In this document: in pieces, positions 7,073 through 15,154 of the stretch | How positions within the stretch are numbered: the first letter of the stretch is position 1 | Layout: each line of letters starts with the position of its first letter | Assembly (NCBI GenBank): GCA_963974055.1 | Contig: CAXBCP010000058.1 | Location: 1 to 15,389, forward strand | Length of the DNA: 15,389 nucleotides | Direction of reading: 5' to 3' | Origin: CAXBCP01 sp963974055 | GTDB lineage: Bacteria; Pseudomonadota; Alphaproteobacteria; MPNO01; UBA830 | Position numbers and translations under genes: made by a program | Notes under the pieces: model-generated | Database searches by the model: none | The model's input: the letters and a program-made list of their open reading frames with translations, nothing else | What the model was told of the DNA's origin: nothing

Positions 7073-8068
7073 ATGATGTTTCAGTGGTACTCCGCGGACG
7101 GCGCAGCCGTCCACCCCCTGCTGGTGGTTATGCTGGCCCTCGCCATCGATATCGCGCTGGGCGACCCGCCAAGGGTATACGGCCGGATTCCGCATCCGGT
7201 TGCCGTATTCGGCAACCTGATCTCGTTTTTCGACAAAAAGCTGAACCGCGAAGAGCGGTCGGACCGCGCCCGGTTCTGGCGCGGCGCGCTGACCACGGCG
7301 TTTCTGGTCGCCCTCGCGGGCGGCGTCGGATACGGCATCCAGCGGGGGCTGGCGCAGGTCGAATACGGCTGGGTCGTCGGCGCGCTGATCGGCAGCGTGT
7401 TCATCGCCTATCGCGGGCTGTTCAACCATGTCCGCGATGTCGCCGACGGGCTGGACGTGTCGCTGGGACAGGGCCGGGCGGCGGTCGCCCACATCGTCGG
7501 GCGCGACCCCGACAGCCTCGACGAGCACGGGGTCGCCCGCGCCGCGATCGAATCGGCGGCGGAGAATTTTTCCGACGGGGTCGTCGCGCCGGTCATCTGG
7601 TTCGCCGTGCTCGGCCTGCCGGGCCTGTTTTTCTGCAAGGCGGTCAACACGCTGGACAGCATGATCGGCCACCGTGACAGCCGCTACGAATATTTCGGCA
7701 AGTTCGCGGCGCGGCTGGACGATGCGGTGAACGCCGTGCCGGCCCGGATTGCCGGATTGCTGATCGTGATCACGGCGGCGATCGGCATCGGCACGCGCGG
7801 CGGCCGGGCGTGGAGCGCCGTGGTCGACGACGCGGAAAAGCATCGCTCGGTCAATGCCGGCTGGCCCGAAGCGGCGATGGCCGGCGCGCTCGGCCTGGCG
7901 CTGGCGGGGCCGCGCCATTACCGCGACTTCGTGGTCGACGATGCCTGGATGAACGAATCCGGTCGCGCCGACGCAACCGCGGAGGACATCCGCCGCGCGC
8001 TCAGCCTGTACCGCAAGGCGGGCGCGGGCCTGGCGGCGATCCTGCTGCTGGTGATGGCGCTGGCCTGA
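7073..8068 (+). CDS. cobD: Adenosylcobinamide-phosphate synthase (CobD/CbiB)
   Basis: A 331-residue inner-membrane protein that attaches (R)-1-amino-2-propanol or its phosphate to the f-propionate of adenosylcobyric acid. Hydrophobic segments are seen near residues 15-30, 71-90, 99-116, 169-188, 225-240 and 316-331. Family motifs are DIALGDPP (26-33), HPVAVFGN (41-48), ENFSDGVVAPVIW (164-176) and KAVNTLDSMIGHR (189-201), all typical of CbiB. Two adjacent ATG codons (7073 and 7076) are available and neither has a clear ribosome-binding site. It is the only gene of the central region on the plus strand, divergent from cbiX. Its TGA lies 4 bases from the cobQ stop codon on the other strand. In the naming of Salmonella, cobD means a different enzyme (threonine-phosphate decarboxylase). 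Confidence 0.96.
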   Translation: MMFQWYSADGAAVHPLLVVMLALAIDIALGDPPRVYGRIPHPVAVFGNLISFFDKKLNREERSDRARFWRGALTTAFLVALAGGVGYGIQRGLAQVEYGWVVGALIGSVFIAYRGLFNHVRDVADGLDVSLGQGRAAVAHIVGRDPDSLDEHGVARAAIESAAENFSDGVVAPVIWFAVLGLPGLFFCKAVNTLDSMIGHRDSRYEYFGKFAARLDDAVNAVPARIAGLLIVITAAIGIGTRGGRAWSAVVDDAEKHRSVNAGWPEAAMAGALGLALAGPRHYRDFVVDDAWMNESGRADATAEDIRRALSLYRKAGAGLAAILLLVMALA

Positions 8069-8072
8069 TCTT

Positions 8073-9536
8073 TTAATCATCGATCATGCCATCGAGATCG
8101 AGATGGGCTTCGAGATGATCCGCGAGCGCATCGAGCGCGGCGTCGATCCCGGCCTCGTAGTTCAGCGCCGCCCGCGCGCCCGGGCGCAGCCGCTGCAGGA
8201 AGGCCGCACGGAAGGCATTGGACGCGAACAGCCCGTGGACGTAACAGCCGGACACAAGCCCGTCGGCGGAGATCGCGCCGTCGGCGCCTGAATCCAGTGC
8301 CAGCATCGGCCGCGCCGTATCCGGCCCGCCGGTTTCGCCGACATGCATCTCGTAGCCGGTCACCGCGCTACGGGTCATCGTGTCGGCGCCCGACGCCGCC
8401 ACCAGCGTCTTTTCGGCGGTGAGAACGGTGCGGATATCGAGCAGGCCGAGCCCCGGCGCCTCGGCGGGCGGCCCCTCGATCCCGCCGGGATCGGAAACCG
8501 TCCTGCCCAGCATCTGGTAGCCGCCGCAGATGCCGAGCACCGCGCCGCCGCGCCGGACATGGGCGGCGATATCGATATCCCAGCCCTGGCCGCGGAGAAA
8601 CGCGAGATCGGCAAGGGTCGCCTTCGAGCCGGGCAGCAGCACCAGATCGGCATCGCCGGGCAGCGCCTCGCCGGCGCGGACCATGACGACGGCGACGTCC
8701 GGTTCCGCCCGCAGGGGGTCGAGATCGTCGAAATTGGCGATGCGCGACAACACCGGCACGGCAATTCTGATGGCGCCGGGTCCGGCGTCGTCCGCACCGA
8801 TGCCGCCCCCGATATCGAACGCGTCCTCGCGCGGCAGCTTTCCCGCATCGCCGAACCACGGCACGACGCCGTAAGCTTTCATGTCCGTCCGGTCGCGAAT
8901 GACGGCGAGCCCGTCATCGAACAGCGACGCATCGCCCCGGAACTTGTTGACGATGAAGCCGCGGGTCAGGGCGCGTTCGCTGTCGCTCAGCAGGCTCCAG
9001 GTGCCGACCAGCTGGGCGATCACGCCGCCGCGGTCGATATCGCCGATCAGCACCACCGGCACGTTCGCCGCTTCCGCAAAGCCCATATTGGCGATATCGG
9101 CGGCGCGGAGATTGACCTCGGCGGCGCTGCCCGCCCCTTCGACCAGCACCAGGTCGGCGCCGGCGGACAGGCGGTGGAAACTGTCGAGCACCGCGCCCAA
9201 CAGGCCGGGCTTCATTTCCTGGTATTCGCGCGCCTTCGCATTGCCGATTATTTTCCCCTGCACGACGACCTGCGCGCCGGTCTCGGTCTGGGGTTTGAGC
9301 AGCACCGGGTTCATGTCGGTCTGCGGCGCCACCAGACAGGCCCGCGCCTGCAACGCCTGTGCCCGGCCGATTTCGCCCCCGTCCGCCGTGACGGCGGCAT
9401 TGTTCGACATGTTCTGCGGCTTGAACGGCCGCACGACCAGCCCGCGCCGCGTATAGGCACGGCACAGCCCGGCGGTCAGGACCGATTTCCCGACATCGGA
9501 GCCCGTGCCCTGGAACATCAGCGCGGGGATTGTCAT
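8073..9536 (-). CDS. cobQ: Cobyric acid synthase (glutamine-hydrolysing)
   Basis: A 487-residue amidotransferase that uses ATP and glutamine to amidate the b, d, e and g carboxyls of adenosylcobyrinic a,c-diamide. The N-terminal synthetase (dethiobiotin synthetase-like) domain has GTGSDVGKS (10-18), PFKPQNMSNN (37-46), GAGSAAEVNLRAADIANMG (134-152) and GDIDRGGVIAQLVGT (165-179). The C-terminal class I glutamine amidotransferase domain has LLPGSKATLADL (300-311), the nucleophile Cys337 in GICGGYQMLG (335-344) and catalytic His434 in YVHGLF. The length is standard. The ATG at 9536 has GGAGG seven bases upstream, lying inside a repeat element. It is the last gene of the riboswitch-led operon, separated from cobO by 128 bp, and faces cobD with almost no gap. 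Confidence 0.97.
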   Translation of the reverse strand: MTIPALMFQGTGSDVGKSVLTAGLCRAYTRRGLVVRPFKPQNMSNNAAVTADGGEIGRAQALQARACLVAPQTDMNPVLLKPQTETGAQVVVQGKIIGNAKAREYQEMKPGLLGAVLDSFHRLSAGADLVLVEGAGSAAEVNLRAADIANMGFAEAANVPVVLIGDIDRGGVIAQLVGTWSLLSDSERALTRGFIVNKFRGDASLFDDGLAVIRDRTDMKAYGVVPWFGDAGKLPREDAFDIGGGIGADDAGPGAIRIAVPVLSRIANFDDLDPLRAEPDVAVVMVRAGEALPGDADLVLLPGSKATLADLAFLRGQGWDIDIAAHVRRGGAVLGICGGYQMLGRTVSDPGGIEGPPAEAPGLGLLDIRTVLTAEKTLVAASGADTMTRSAVTGYEMHVGETGGPDTARPMLALDSGADGAISADGLVSGCYVHGLFASNAFRAAFLQRLRPGARAALNYEAGIDAALDALADHLEAHLDLDGMIDD

Positions 9537-9540
9537 AACA

Positions 9541-9644
9541 CCCCCTCCCTAGCCCTCCCCCGCAAGCGGGAGAGGGGACGGGACGTGCCGACAGTCACAT
9601 CTCGAATCCCCTCTCCCCCGGGGGAGAGGGCTAGGGAGAGGGGG
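9541..9644. repeat. REP-like inverted-repeat element between cobO and cobQ
   Basis: The 128-bp gap between cobO and cobQ is almost filled by C/T-rich and G/A-rich arms built around CCTAGCCCTC. The outer arms (9541-9561 and 9620-9644) are complementary over 21 bp with two 2-base bulges. Inside are a hairpin at 9553-9576 (10 of 11 pairs, loop AA) and a perfect 22-bp palindrome at 9609-9630 centred on CCCCCGGGGG. The look is that of the palindromic intergenic repeats (REP-like) common in Alphaproteobacteria. There is no T-run, so a classical intrinsic terminator is unlikely, but the fold could stall transcription or stabilise the upstream cobW-cobN-cobO message. The family assignment is by resemblance only; copies elsewhere in the genome were not checked. 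Confidence 0.75.
9544..9548 (-). promoter_or_regulatory. cobQ ribosome-binding site inside the repeat arm
   Basis: On the minus strand AGGGAGGGGG (9550-9541) precedes TGTT and the cobQ ATG at 9536. The GGAGG core (9548-9544) is seven bases from the start, a good spacing. It belongs to the 3' arm of the inverted repeat, so folding of the repeat in the mRNA would bury it. Confidence 0.6.
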
Positions 9645-9664
9645 AAATACGAAACTCCCATCAC

Positions 9665-10288
9665 CTAGAATTCGATTCCCTTTTGGGCGCGCACGTTCTG
9701 TTCGCGGAACGGATGCTTGATCTGGGTCATCTCGGTCACGAGATCGGCGATGTCGATCAGTTCCGGTTTCGCGTTCCGGCCGGTGACGACGACGTGCAGC
9801 ATGTCGCGTTTGTTGCGGAAGGTTTCGAGCACGTCTTCGAGATCGAGGTAGTCGTAGCGCAGCACGATGTTGAGCTCGTCCAGCACGACAAGATCGTAAC
9901 TCGGGTCGGCGATCATCTCCTTCGAGGCCGCCCACGCGGCCTCGGCGGCGGCGATATCGCGCGCCTTGTCCTGGGTTTCCCAGGTGAAGCCTTCGCCCAT
10001 GGTGCGGATGGTCACCTGGTCGGGGAAACGGTCGAGCACGAGCCGTTCGCCGGTTTCCCACTTGCCCTTCACGTACTGGACCACGCCGATTTTCATGCCG
10101 TTGCCGATGGCGCGGGCGACAAGGCCGAACGCGGCGGTGGATTTGCCCTTGCCCTTGCCGGTATGGACGATCAGCAGGCCCTTATCGACGGTCTTGTCGG
10201 CCAGCATCCTGTCGCGGGCTTCCTTGCGCTTCTTCGATTTCTCGTTGGCGCGGGCGAGGTCTTCGGCGGTAACGGGTTTCTTGACCAT
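9665..10288 (-). CDS. cobO: Cob(I)yrinic acid a,c-diamide adenosyltransferase (CobO/BtuR type)
   Basis: A 207-residue cytosolic ATP:corrinoid adenosyltransferase that transfers the 5'-deoxyadenosyl group of ATP to Co(I) of the corrinoid. The unusual P-loop HTGKGKGKSTAAFG (42-55) is the CobO/CobA/BtuR signature. VVLDELNIVLRY supplies the acidic Walker B-like segment, and PFREQNVRAQKGIEF is the family's typical C-terminus. The basic N-terminus (EKSKKRKEARDRM) is also usual. The frame continues upstream into cobN, but the ATG at 10288 gives the family length and overlaps the cobN TGA by one base (TGATG), which suggests coupled translation. After it comes the repeat-filled gap before cobQ. Confidence 0.96.
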   Translation of the reverse strand: MVKKPVTAEDLARANEKSKKRKEARDRMLADKTVDKGLLIVHTGKGKGKSTAAFGLVARAIGNGMKIGVVQYVKGKWETGERLVLDRFPDQVTIRTMGEGFTWETQDKARDIAAAEAAWAASKEMIADPSYDLVVLDELNIVLRYDYLDLEDVLETFRNKRDMLHVVVTGRNAKPELIDIADLVTEMTQIKHPFREQNVRAQKGIEF

Positions 10289-13200
10289 CAGGCGGCTCCC
10301 TTCAGTTCGGCGAGGCGATGATAGGCGGTGTTCGAGCGCGGCCGCCACAGGCCGCGGTCCTGGGCTTCGAGCAGGCGCATCGCCATGTCGCGCAGTGCGT
10401 CCGGGTTGTTGGCTTCGAGGAAATCCCGCACGTCGTCGTCGTCGAGATAGGCATCGAACACAAGATCGAAATGGTGATCCTTCACGCAGCGCGCGGTGGC
10501 GGCGAAGGCGAACAGGTAGTCGACGGTCGCCGCCATTTCGAACGCGCCCTTGTAGCCGTGGCGCATGACGCCGGCGATCCATTTCGGGTTGACCACGCGG
10601 GCGCGCACGACGCGGCCGATTTCGTCTTCGAGGCTGCGGATCTTCGGGGTTTCGGGGCGCGAATGATCGTTATGCCACACCGCGGGCTGGGCGCCGGACA
10701 GATGGCGCACGGCGGCGGTCAGCCCGCCTTCGAACTGGTAGTAATCGTCGGAATCGAGCAGGTCGTGTTCGCGGTTGTCCTGGTTGTGGACCACCGCCTG
10801 CACGTCGCCGAGACGGCGTTCGAACAGGCCGTGTTCGGCCGCGCCGTCCGCCCCCGCGCCATAGGCGTAGCCGCCCCAGGCGACATAGGCGCGCGCAAGA
10901 TCGGCATCGGTATCCCAGCCGCGCTCGTCGATCAGCGCCTGCAACCCCGCCCCGTACGCGCCGGGTTTGGAGCCGAAGACCCGGTGACCCGCGCGGCGCA
11001 GCGCCGTTTCTTCGTCGACGCCGTCGGCAACCAGTGCTGCCGCATCGTCCCGCACCTTGGCAGCGAGCGGATTCATATCGTCCGGCTCGTTCTGCGCCGC
11101 GACGGCGCGGACCGCGGAATCGAACAGGTCGATCTGGGCCGGGAAGGCATCGCGGAAAAACCCGGACAGGCGCAGGGTCACGTCCACCCGCGGCCGGTCG
11201 AGCACGGTAAGCGGCATGACGTCGAACCCGGTGACCCGGCCGGAGCCGCGATCCCATTGCGGCTGCACGCCCATCAGCGCCAGCCCCTGCGCGATGTCGT
11301 CGCCGCCGGTGCGCATGTTGGACGTGCCCCAGGCCGACAGCGCCATGCGGCGCGGCCATTCGCCGTGTTCCTGGACGTGGCGCTCGACCAGCAGGGTCGC
11401 CGACTTCCAGCCCAGCGTCCATGCCGTCGGGGTCGGCACCGTGCGGGTATCGACGGAATAGAAATTGCGCCCGGTCGGCAGCACTTCGGGGCGGCCCCGC
11501 GTCGGCGCGCCGGACGGACCGGGCTCGACGAAGCGCCCGTCCAGCGCGGTCAGGGCGCCGGCGATTTCGGCGGCGCCGCAGGACTCGACCGACGGTGCGA
11601 TGCGGGCGGCGATATCTTCGAGAACGGCGCGGGTATGCGGCCAGCCGGCATCGGGATCGCGCCCGCCGACCAGCGCGAGCGCCAGGTCTTCGAGCCGTTC
11701 CACCGTGTCGCCATTGGTGCGCCAGGCATCTTCACCGGCCAGCGCATCGGGCATCGGGCCAGTCCACGGATCGCCGAGCACGCAGTCGAGCGGATCGAAC
11801 CCGTCGAAGCCGAAATCGGCGGCGAGCGCGCGGATCAGGGACTGGTTGCCGCCCTGCCCGTCGCGGCGCGGCAGCCGGGCGAGGGCCACCAGCAGGGCAT
11901 CGCGCAGCCCGCCGGCCGGGCTTTCGCCGAAAACATGCAGCCCGTCGCGGATCTGCATTTCCTTCAGTTCGCACAGGTAATTGTCGAGCTTGGCGAGGGC
12001 TTCGTCGGCGGGTTCGTCCGCGCCGATCCCGCAATCGAGATCGAGGCCCGACGAGCGCGTAAGCTCGACGATGCGCTCGCGCAGCAGTTCGATCCGCCGC
12101 GGATCGACCCCGGCGGCCTCGTAATATTCGTCCACCAGCCGTTCGAGATCGGCGAGCGGGCCGTAGGTTTCGGCGCGGGCGAGCGGCGGGGTCAGGTGAT
12201 CGATAATCACCGCCGAGGCGCGGCGCTTGGCCTGCGTGCCTTCGCCCGGGTCGTTGACGATGAACGGATAGATGTGCGGCATCGGGCCGAGCGCCGCTTC
12301 GGGGAAGCACCCGGCGGACAGGCCGAGCGACTTGCCCGGCAGCCATTCCAGGTTGCCGTGCTTGCCCATGTGGATGACGGCATCGGCGCGGAACTGTTCC
12401 CGCATCCACGCATAGAACGCGAGATAGCCGTGCGGCGGCACCAGGTCGGGATCGTGATAGGTTTTTTCCGGGTCGATATTGTAGCCGCGGGCCGGCTGCA
12501 GCCCGACGGCGACATTGCCGCAGCGGAAGGCCGGAATGGCGAAGGCGCCGCAATCGGTGTCGCCCGCCCGGTAGAACGGATCGGCCTCCGCCGCGCCCCA
12601 GCGATCCGTCACTGCATCGCGGACCGATTTCGGCAGTCCGGCAAAGAACATCTGGTAATCGGCGAGCGACAGGGATTCTTCGACCCGGCGCGGCTTCACG
12701 GCCGCATTGGTCGGCCCGGCCAGCAGGCGGTCGACCAGCGCGTTGCCGTCCGCCGGCAGGTTTTCGACGCGGTATTCCGCCCGCGCCATGGCGCGCAGCA
12801 GGGTCATCGTGCCGGCCGGGGTATCGAGCCCGACGCCGTTGCCGATGCGCCCGTCGCGGTTGGGATAGTTGGCGAGCACCAGTCCGATGCGCCGCTCGGG
12901 CGCGGCCCTGCGGCGCAGCTTCGCCCAGGCGGCGGCGAGATCGGCGACGAAGGCGATGCGGTCGGCCGACGGCAGGTGCCTGACCACCGATGTCTGGGTC
13001 GCCGCGTCGAACCGGGCCTCGGACTTGAAGGCCACGGCGCGGGACAGCACGCGGCCGTCTACTTCCGGCAGGGCGACGTTCATGGCGATGTCGCGAGCGA
13101 TCAGCCCGGCATCGCTGGCCGCCCAGACGTCCTCCGTGGTGGCGGCGAACACGGTCTGCAGCACCGGGCAGCCGGGCATATCGAGCGGCGTTGCGGTGCG

Positions 13201-14028
13201 GTCCGCGCCGGGCGTGGACACGGCGAAACCGGTCGCGTTCAGGATCACGTCCGGCGGCGCATCGCCGAACGTCGCCGCCAGGATCCCGGCGGAGACGGTT
13301 TCCTTCAGGCTTTGCAGGTAGACCGGCAGCGGATTGAGACCGCGATCCCGCAGCGCCGCAACCAGCGCATCCACCGGTTCCAGGTTCCCCGACTGGACCA
13401 GCGCCCGGTAAAAGGTAATCGCCGCGACCGGCGCGTCCGGCTGCCATTGCGCGCGGATGTCGCCGAGGTCCGGCGCATCGAGACCCGGCCAGTACAGCCC
13501 GGCGGTCAGCAGCGGCACCGGTTCGTTCCAGGCGGAATCCCTGCCGACCAGGGATGCGGCATAGCCCAGAAAACTGTCGGCATTGGCCGGCCCGCCATGC
13601 ACCAGGTACTGCCACAGGCGATGCGTGGCGTCGGCGGGCAGGGTCGATTGCCGCGTCAGGTCGGAATCCGGCTGGTCGTCGCCGGGAACCGCGGCGAAGG
13701 CGATCCCCTTGCGGCGGCAGACCGCGGCGATCCGTTCGACCCCGTAGGGCCAGTAGCTGACGCCGCCGAGCATCCGCAGCACCACCAGTTTTGCATGGGA
13801 CACGATGGTATCGACATACAGGTCGACCGACATGTGATGTTTGAGCTGCAGGAAATTCCCGAGGCGGAGGCTCGGCATCCCGTCGCCGGCCCTTTCCCGG
13901 GCCGCCGCCAGCGCCGCAAGCTCGGTATCGGCGGCCGACAGCACGACGATGTCGCCGGGCGTCTGGCCGAGATCGACGGCTTCCGACCCGTCGGAGACGA
14001 CTCCCGGCGTTGCCGCGAGAAGATGCAT
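10288..14028 (-). CDS. cobN: Cobaltochelatase large subunit CobN
   Basis: A 1246-residue protein, close to the usual 1,250-1,280 of CobN and intact from end to end. CobN binds hydrogenobyrinate a,c-diamide and, with the AAA+ partners CobS and CobT, inserts Co2+ at the cost of ATP. It is homologous to magnesium chelatase ChlH/BchH. Typical CobN motifs are MGKHGNLEWLPGKSLGLS starting at residue 554, a GTSNMRTGGDDIAQG block around 902-916, and the C-terminal NPKWIAGVMRHGYKGA followed by FEMAATVDYLFAF. The ATG at 14028 lies one base after the cobW stop, so the two genes are likely translated together. cobS and cobT are not in the window; in many Alphaproteobacteria they lie elsewhere. A nearly equally long open frame on the other strand is a compositional shadow. 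Confidence 0.97.
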   Translation of the reverse strand: MHLLAATPGVVSDGSEAVDLGQTPGDIVVLSAADTELAALAAARERAGDGMPSLRLGNFLQLKHHMSVDLYVDTIVSHAKLVVLRMLGGVSYWPYGVERIAAVCRRKGIAFAAVPGDDQPDSDLTRQSTLPADATHRLWQYLVHGGPANADSFLGYAASLVGRDSAWNEPVPLLTAGLYWPGLDAPDLGDIRAQWQPDAPVAAITFYRALVQSGNLEPVDALVAALRDRGLNPLPVYLQSLKETVSAGILAATFGDAPPDVILNATGFAVSTPGADRTATPLDMPGCPVLQTVFAATTEDVWAASDAGLIARDIAMNVALPEVDGRVLSRAVAFKSEARFDAATQTSVVRHLPSADRIAFVADLAAAWAKLRRRAAPERRIGLVLANYPNRDGRIGNGVGLDTPAGTMTLLRAMARAEYRVENLPADGNALVDRLLAGPTNAAVKPRRVEESLSLADYQMFFAGLPKSVRDAVTDRWGAAEADPFYRAGDTDCGAFAIPAFRCGNVAVGLQPARGYNIDPEKTYHDPDLVPPHGYLAFYAWMREQFRADAVIHMGKHGNLEWLPGKSLGLSAGCFPEAALGPMPHIYPFIVNDPGEGTQAKRRASAVIIDHLTPPLARAETYGPLADLERLVDEYYEAAGVDPRRIELLRERIVELTRSSGLDLDCGIGADEPADEALAKLDNYLCELKEMQIRDGLHVFGESPAGGLRDALLVALARLPRRDGQGGNQSLIRALAADFGFDGFDPLDCVLGDPWTGPMPDALAGEDAWRTNGDTVERLEDLALALVGGRDPDAGWPHTRAVLEDIAARIAPSVESCGAAEIAGALTALDGRFVEPGPSGAPTRGRPEVLPTGRNFYSVDTRTVPTPTAWTLGWKSATLLVERHVQEHGEWPRRMALSAWGTSNMRTGGDDIAQGLALMGVQPQWDRGSGRVTGFDVMPLTVLDRPRVDVTLRLSGFFRDAFPAQIDLFDSAVRAVAAQNEPDDMNPLAAKVRDDAAALVADGVDEETALRRAGHRVFGSKPGAYGAGLQALIDERGWDTDADLARAYVAWGGYAYGAGADGAAEHGLFERRLGDVQAVVHNQDNREHDLLDSDDYYQFEGGLTAAVRHLSGAQPAVWHNDHSRPETPKIRSLEDEIGRVVRARVVNPKWIAGVMRHGYKGAFEMAATVDYLFAFAATARCVKDHHFDLVFDAYLDDDDVRDFLEANNPDALRDMAMRLLEAQDRGLWRPRSNTAYHRLAELKGAA

Positions 14029-14029
14029 G

Positions 14030-15064
14030 TCAGCCCCGCAGGGCGGACGTAATCGCGGACCGGTCCAGACCCGTGAGGCCGATCACGACAAGGCGGGTTT
14101 CGCGGGGCTCGCCCGCCCCCCAGGGCCGGTCGTAATGGGTCTGGAGCCGCGCGCCGACGCCCTGCACGATCATCCGCATGTCCTTGCCCGGCACGTGGAC
14201 GAAGCCTTTTACCCGCAGGATATCGTGATCGACGACGGCGGCGGCGATCCGGGCGACCAGGTCTTCCGGTGCGACGCCGTCCGCCACGGCGACCTCGAAA
14301 CTTTCGAAATCGTCGTGATCGTGGTCGTCCTCGGCATCGTGATGCGACGGGCGCGCCGCCAGATCGTCTTCCGCCGCCGCCCCGATTCCGAGCAGGATAC
14401 CGGTATCGATGACGCCGTTCGCGGTTTTGACCATGCGCACGCCGCCGCGCAGCCGCCCGCCGACATCGCCGAAGACCTGTTCGATCGCCGCGTCATCCAT
14501 CAGGTCGGTCTTGTTCAGCAGTACCAGGTCGGCGCAGGCGAGCTGGTCTTCGTACAGTTCGTGGAGCGGGCTTTCGTGATCCAGTTCGTCGTCCGCCGCG
14601 CGCAGGGCATCGACCCGGTGGGGATCGTCGGCGAAGCGTCCGTCGGCGACGGCCGGGCCGTCCAGCACCGCGATCACGCCGTCAACGGTGACGCGGGTGC
14701 GCACTTCGGGCCAGCCGAAAGCCTGAACCAGCGGCTTGGGCAGTGCCAGGCCCGATGTCTCGATCACGATGTGGTCGGGCGGGTTCGGCAGGTCGAGAAT
14801 TTTGCGGATCGTCGGCAGGAAATCGTCCGCCACCGTGCAACAGATGCAGCCATTGGCAAGCTCGAAGATGTCTTCGTCGGTGCAATCCGGGTTGCCGCAG
14901 CCCTTGAGCAGTTCGCCGTCGACGGCGAGATCGCCGAATTCGTTGATCACCAGCGCCAGCTTCTTGCCGTTGGCCTGTTCGATCAGGTTGCGGATCATCG
15001 TCGTCTTGCCGGCGCCGAGAAAACCGGTCACCACGGTTGCGGGTATTTTTCGGGCAATAGCCAT
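14030..15064 (-). CDS. cobW: CobW-type G3E GTPase, cobalt-handling protein
   Basis: A 344-residue G3E-family GTPase thought to deliver or check cobalt for CobNST. Visible are Walker A GFLGAGKTT (14-22), INEFGD (40-45), the metal-binding CxCC motif NGCICCTV (71-78), ETSGLALPKP (102-111) and the guanine-specificity motif NKTD (184-187). A His/Asp-rich loop (SHHDAEDDHDHDD, 240-252) precedes the C-terminal CobW domain. A second pair of cysteines (56 and 61) lies just before the CxCC. I start at the ATG at 15064, preceded by GGAGGAGG ten bases away and giving the usual MAIARKIPATVVTGF beginning; ATGs at 15103 and 15091 would add a non-conserved arginine/glycine-rich leader that runs through this ribosome-binding site. 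First gene of the riboswitch-controlled operon cobW-cobN-cobO-cobQ. Confidence 0.94.
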   Translation of the reverse strand: MAIARKIPATVVTGFLGAGKTTMIRNLIEQANGKKLALVINEFGDLAVDGELLKGCGNPDCTDEDIFELANGCICCTVADDFLPTIRKILDLPNPPDHIVIETSGLALPKPLVQAFGWPEVRTRVTVDGVIAVLDGPAVADGRFADDPHRVDALRAADDELDHESPLHELYEDQLACADLVLLNKTDLMDDAAIEQVFGDVGGRLRGGVRMVKTANGVIDTGILLGIGAAAEDDLAARPSHHDAEDDHDHDDFESFEVAVADGVAPEDLVARIAAAVVDHDILRVKGFVHVPGKDMRMIVQGVGARLQTHYDRPWGAGEPRETRLVVIGLTGLDRSAITSALRG

Positions 15065-15070
15065 GTTCTG

Positions 15071-15087
15071 TCCGCCTCCTCCGCGGA
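15071..15087 (-). promoter_or_regulatory. Hairpin presenting the cobW ribosome-binding site
   Basis: In the mRNA the bases TCCGC (15087-15083) and GCGGA (15075-15071) pair perfectly and hold GGAGGAG, the cobW ribosome-binding site, in a 7-base loop. Just upstream, CCGCGG at 15136-15141 is self-complementary to CCGCGG at 15081-15086, so a long-range pairing would compete with this hairpin. This may be the switching part (expression platform) of the cobalamin riboswitch acting on translation. The pairing is seen in sequence; the function is inferred. Confidence 0.4.
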
Positions 15088-15154
15088 ACATAAAAACACG
15101 CATCGCCTGTTGCCGTTCGCGGAACGCACCCCGGCCCGCGGTTTGACGATACGG

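Noticed and set aside
9541..9644. CRISPR or intrinsic terminator in the cobO-cobQ gap
   Set aside because: There are no regularly spaced direct repeats with spacers, and no T-run follows the stems on either strand.
10318..14052. A 1244-codon open frame on the plus strand covering cobN
   Set aside because: It mirrors cobN almost end to end, as expected when high-GC codons leave the complementary frame free of stops. Its translation is rich in Arg, Gly, Gln and His and shows no family motif.
15065..15103. cobW start at ATG 15103 or 15091
   Set aside because: The extra residues (RVFMFRGGGGQN) are not typical of CobW and would be translated from the ribosome-binding site of the ATG at 15064.
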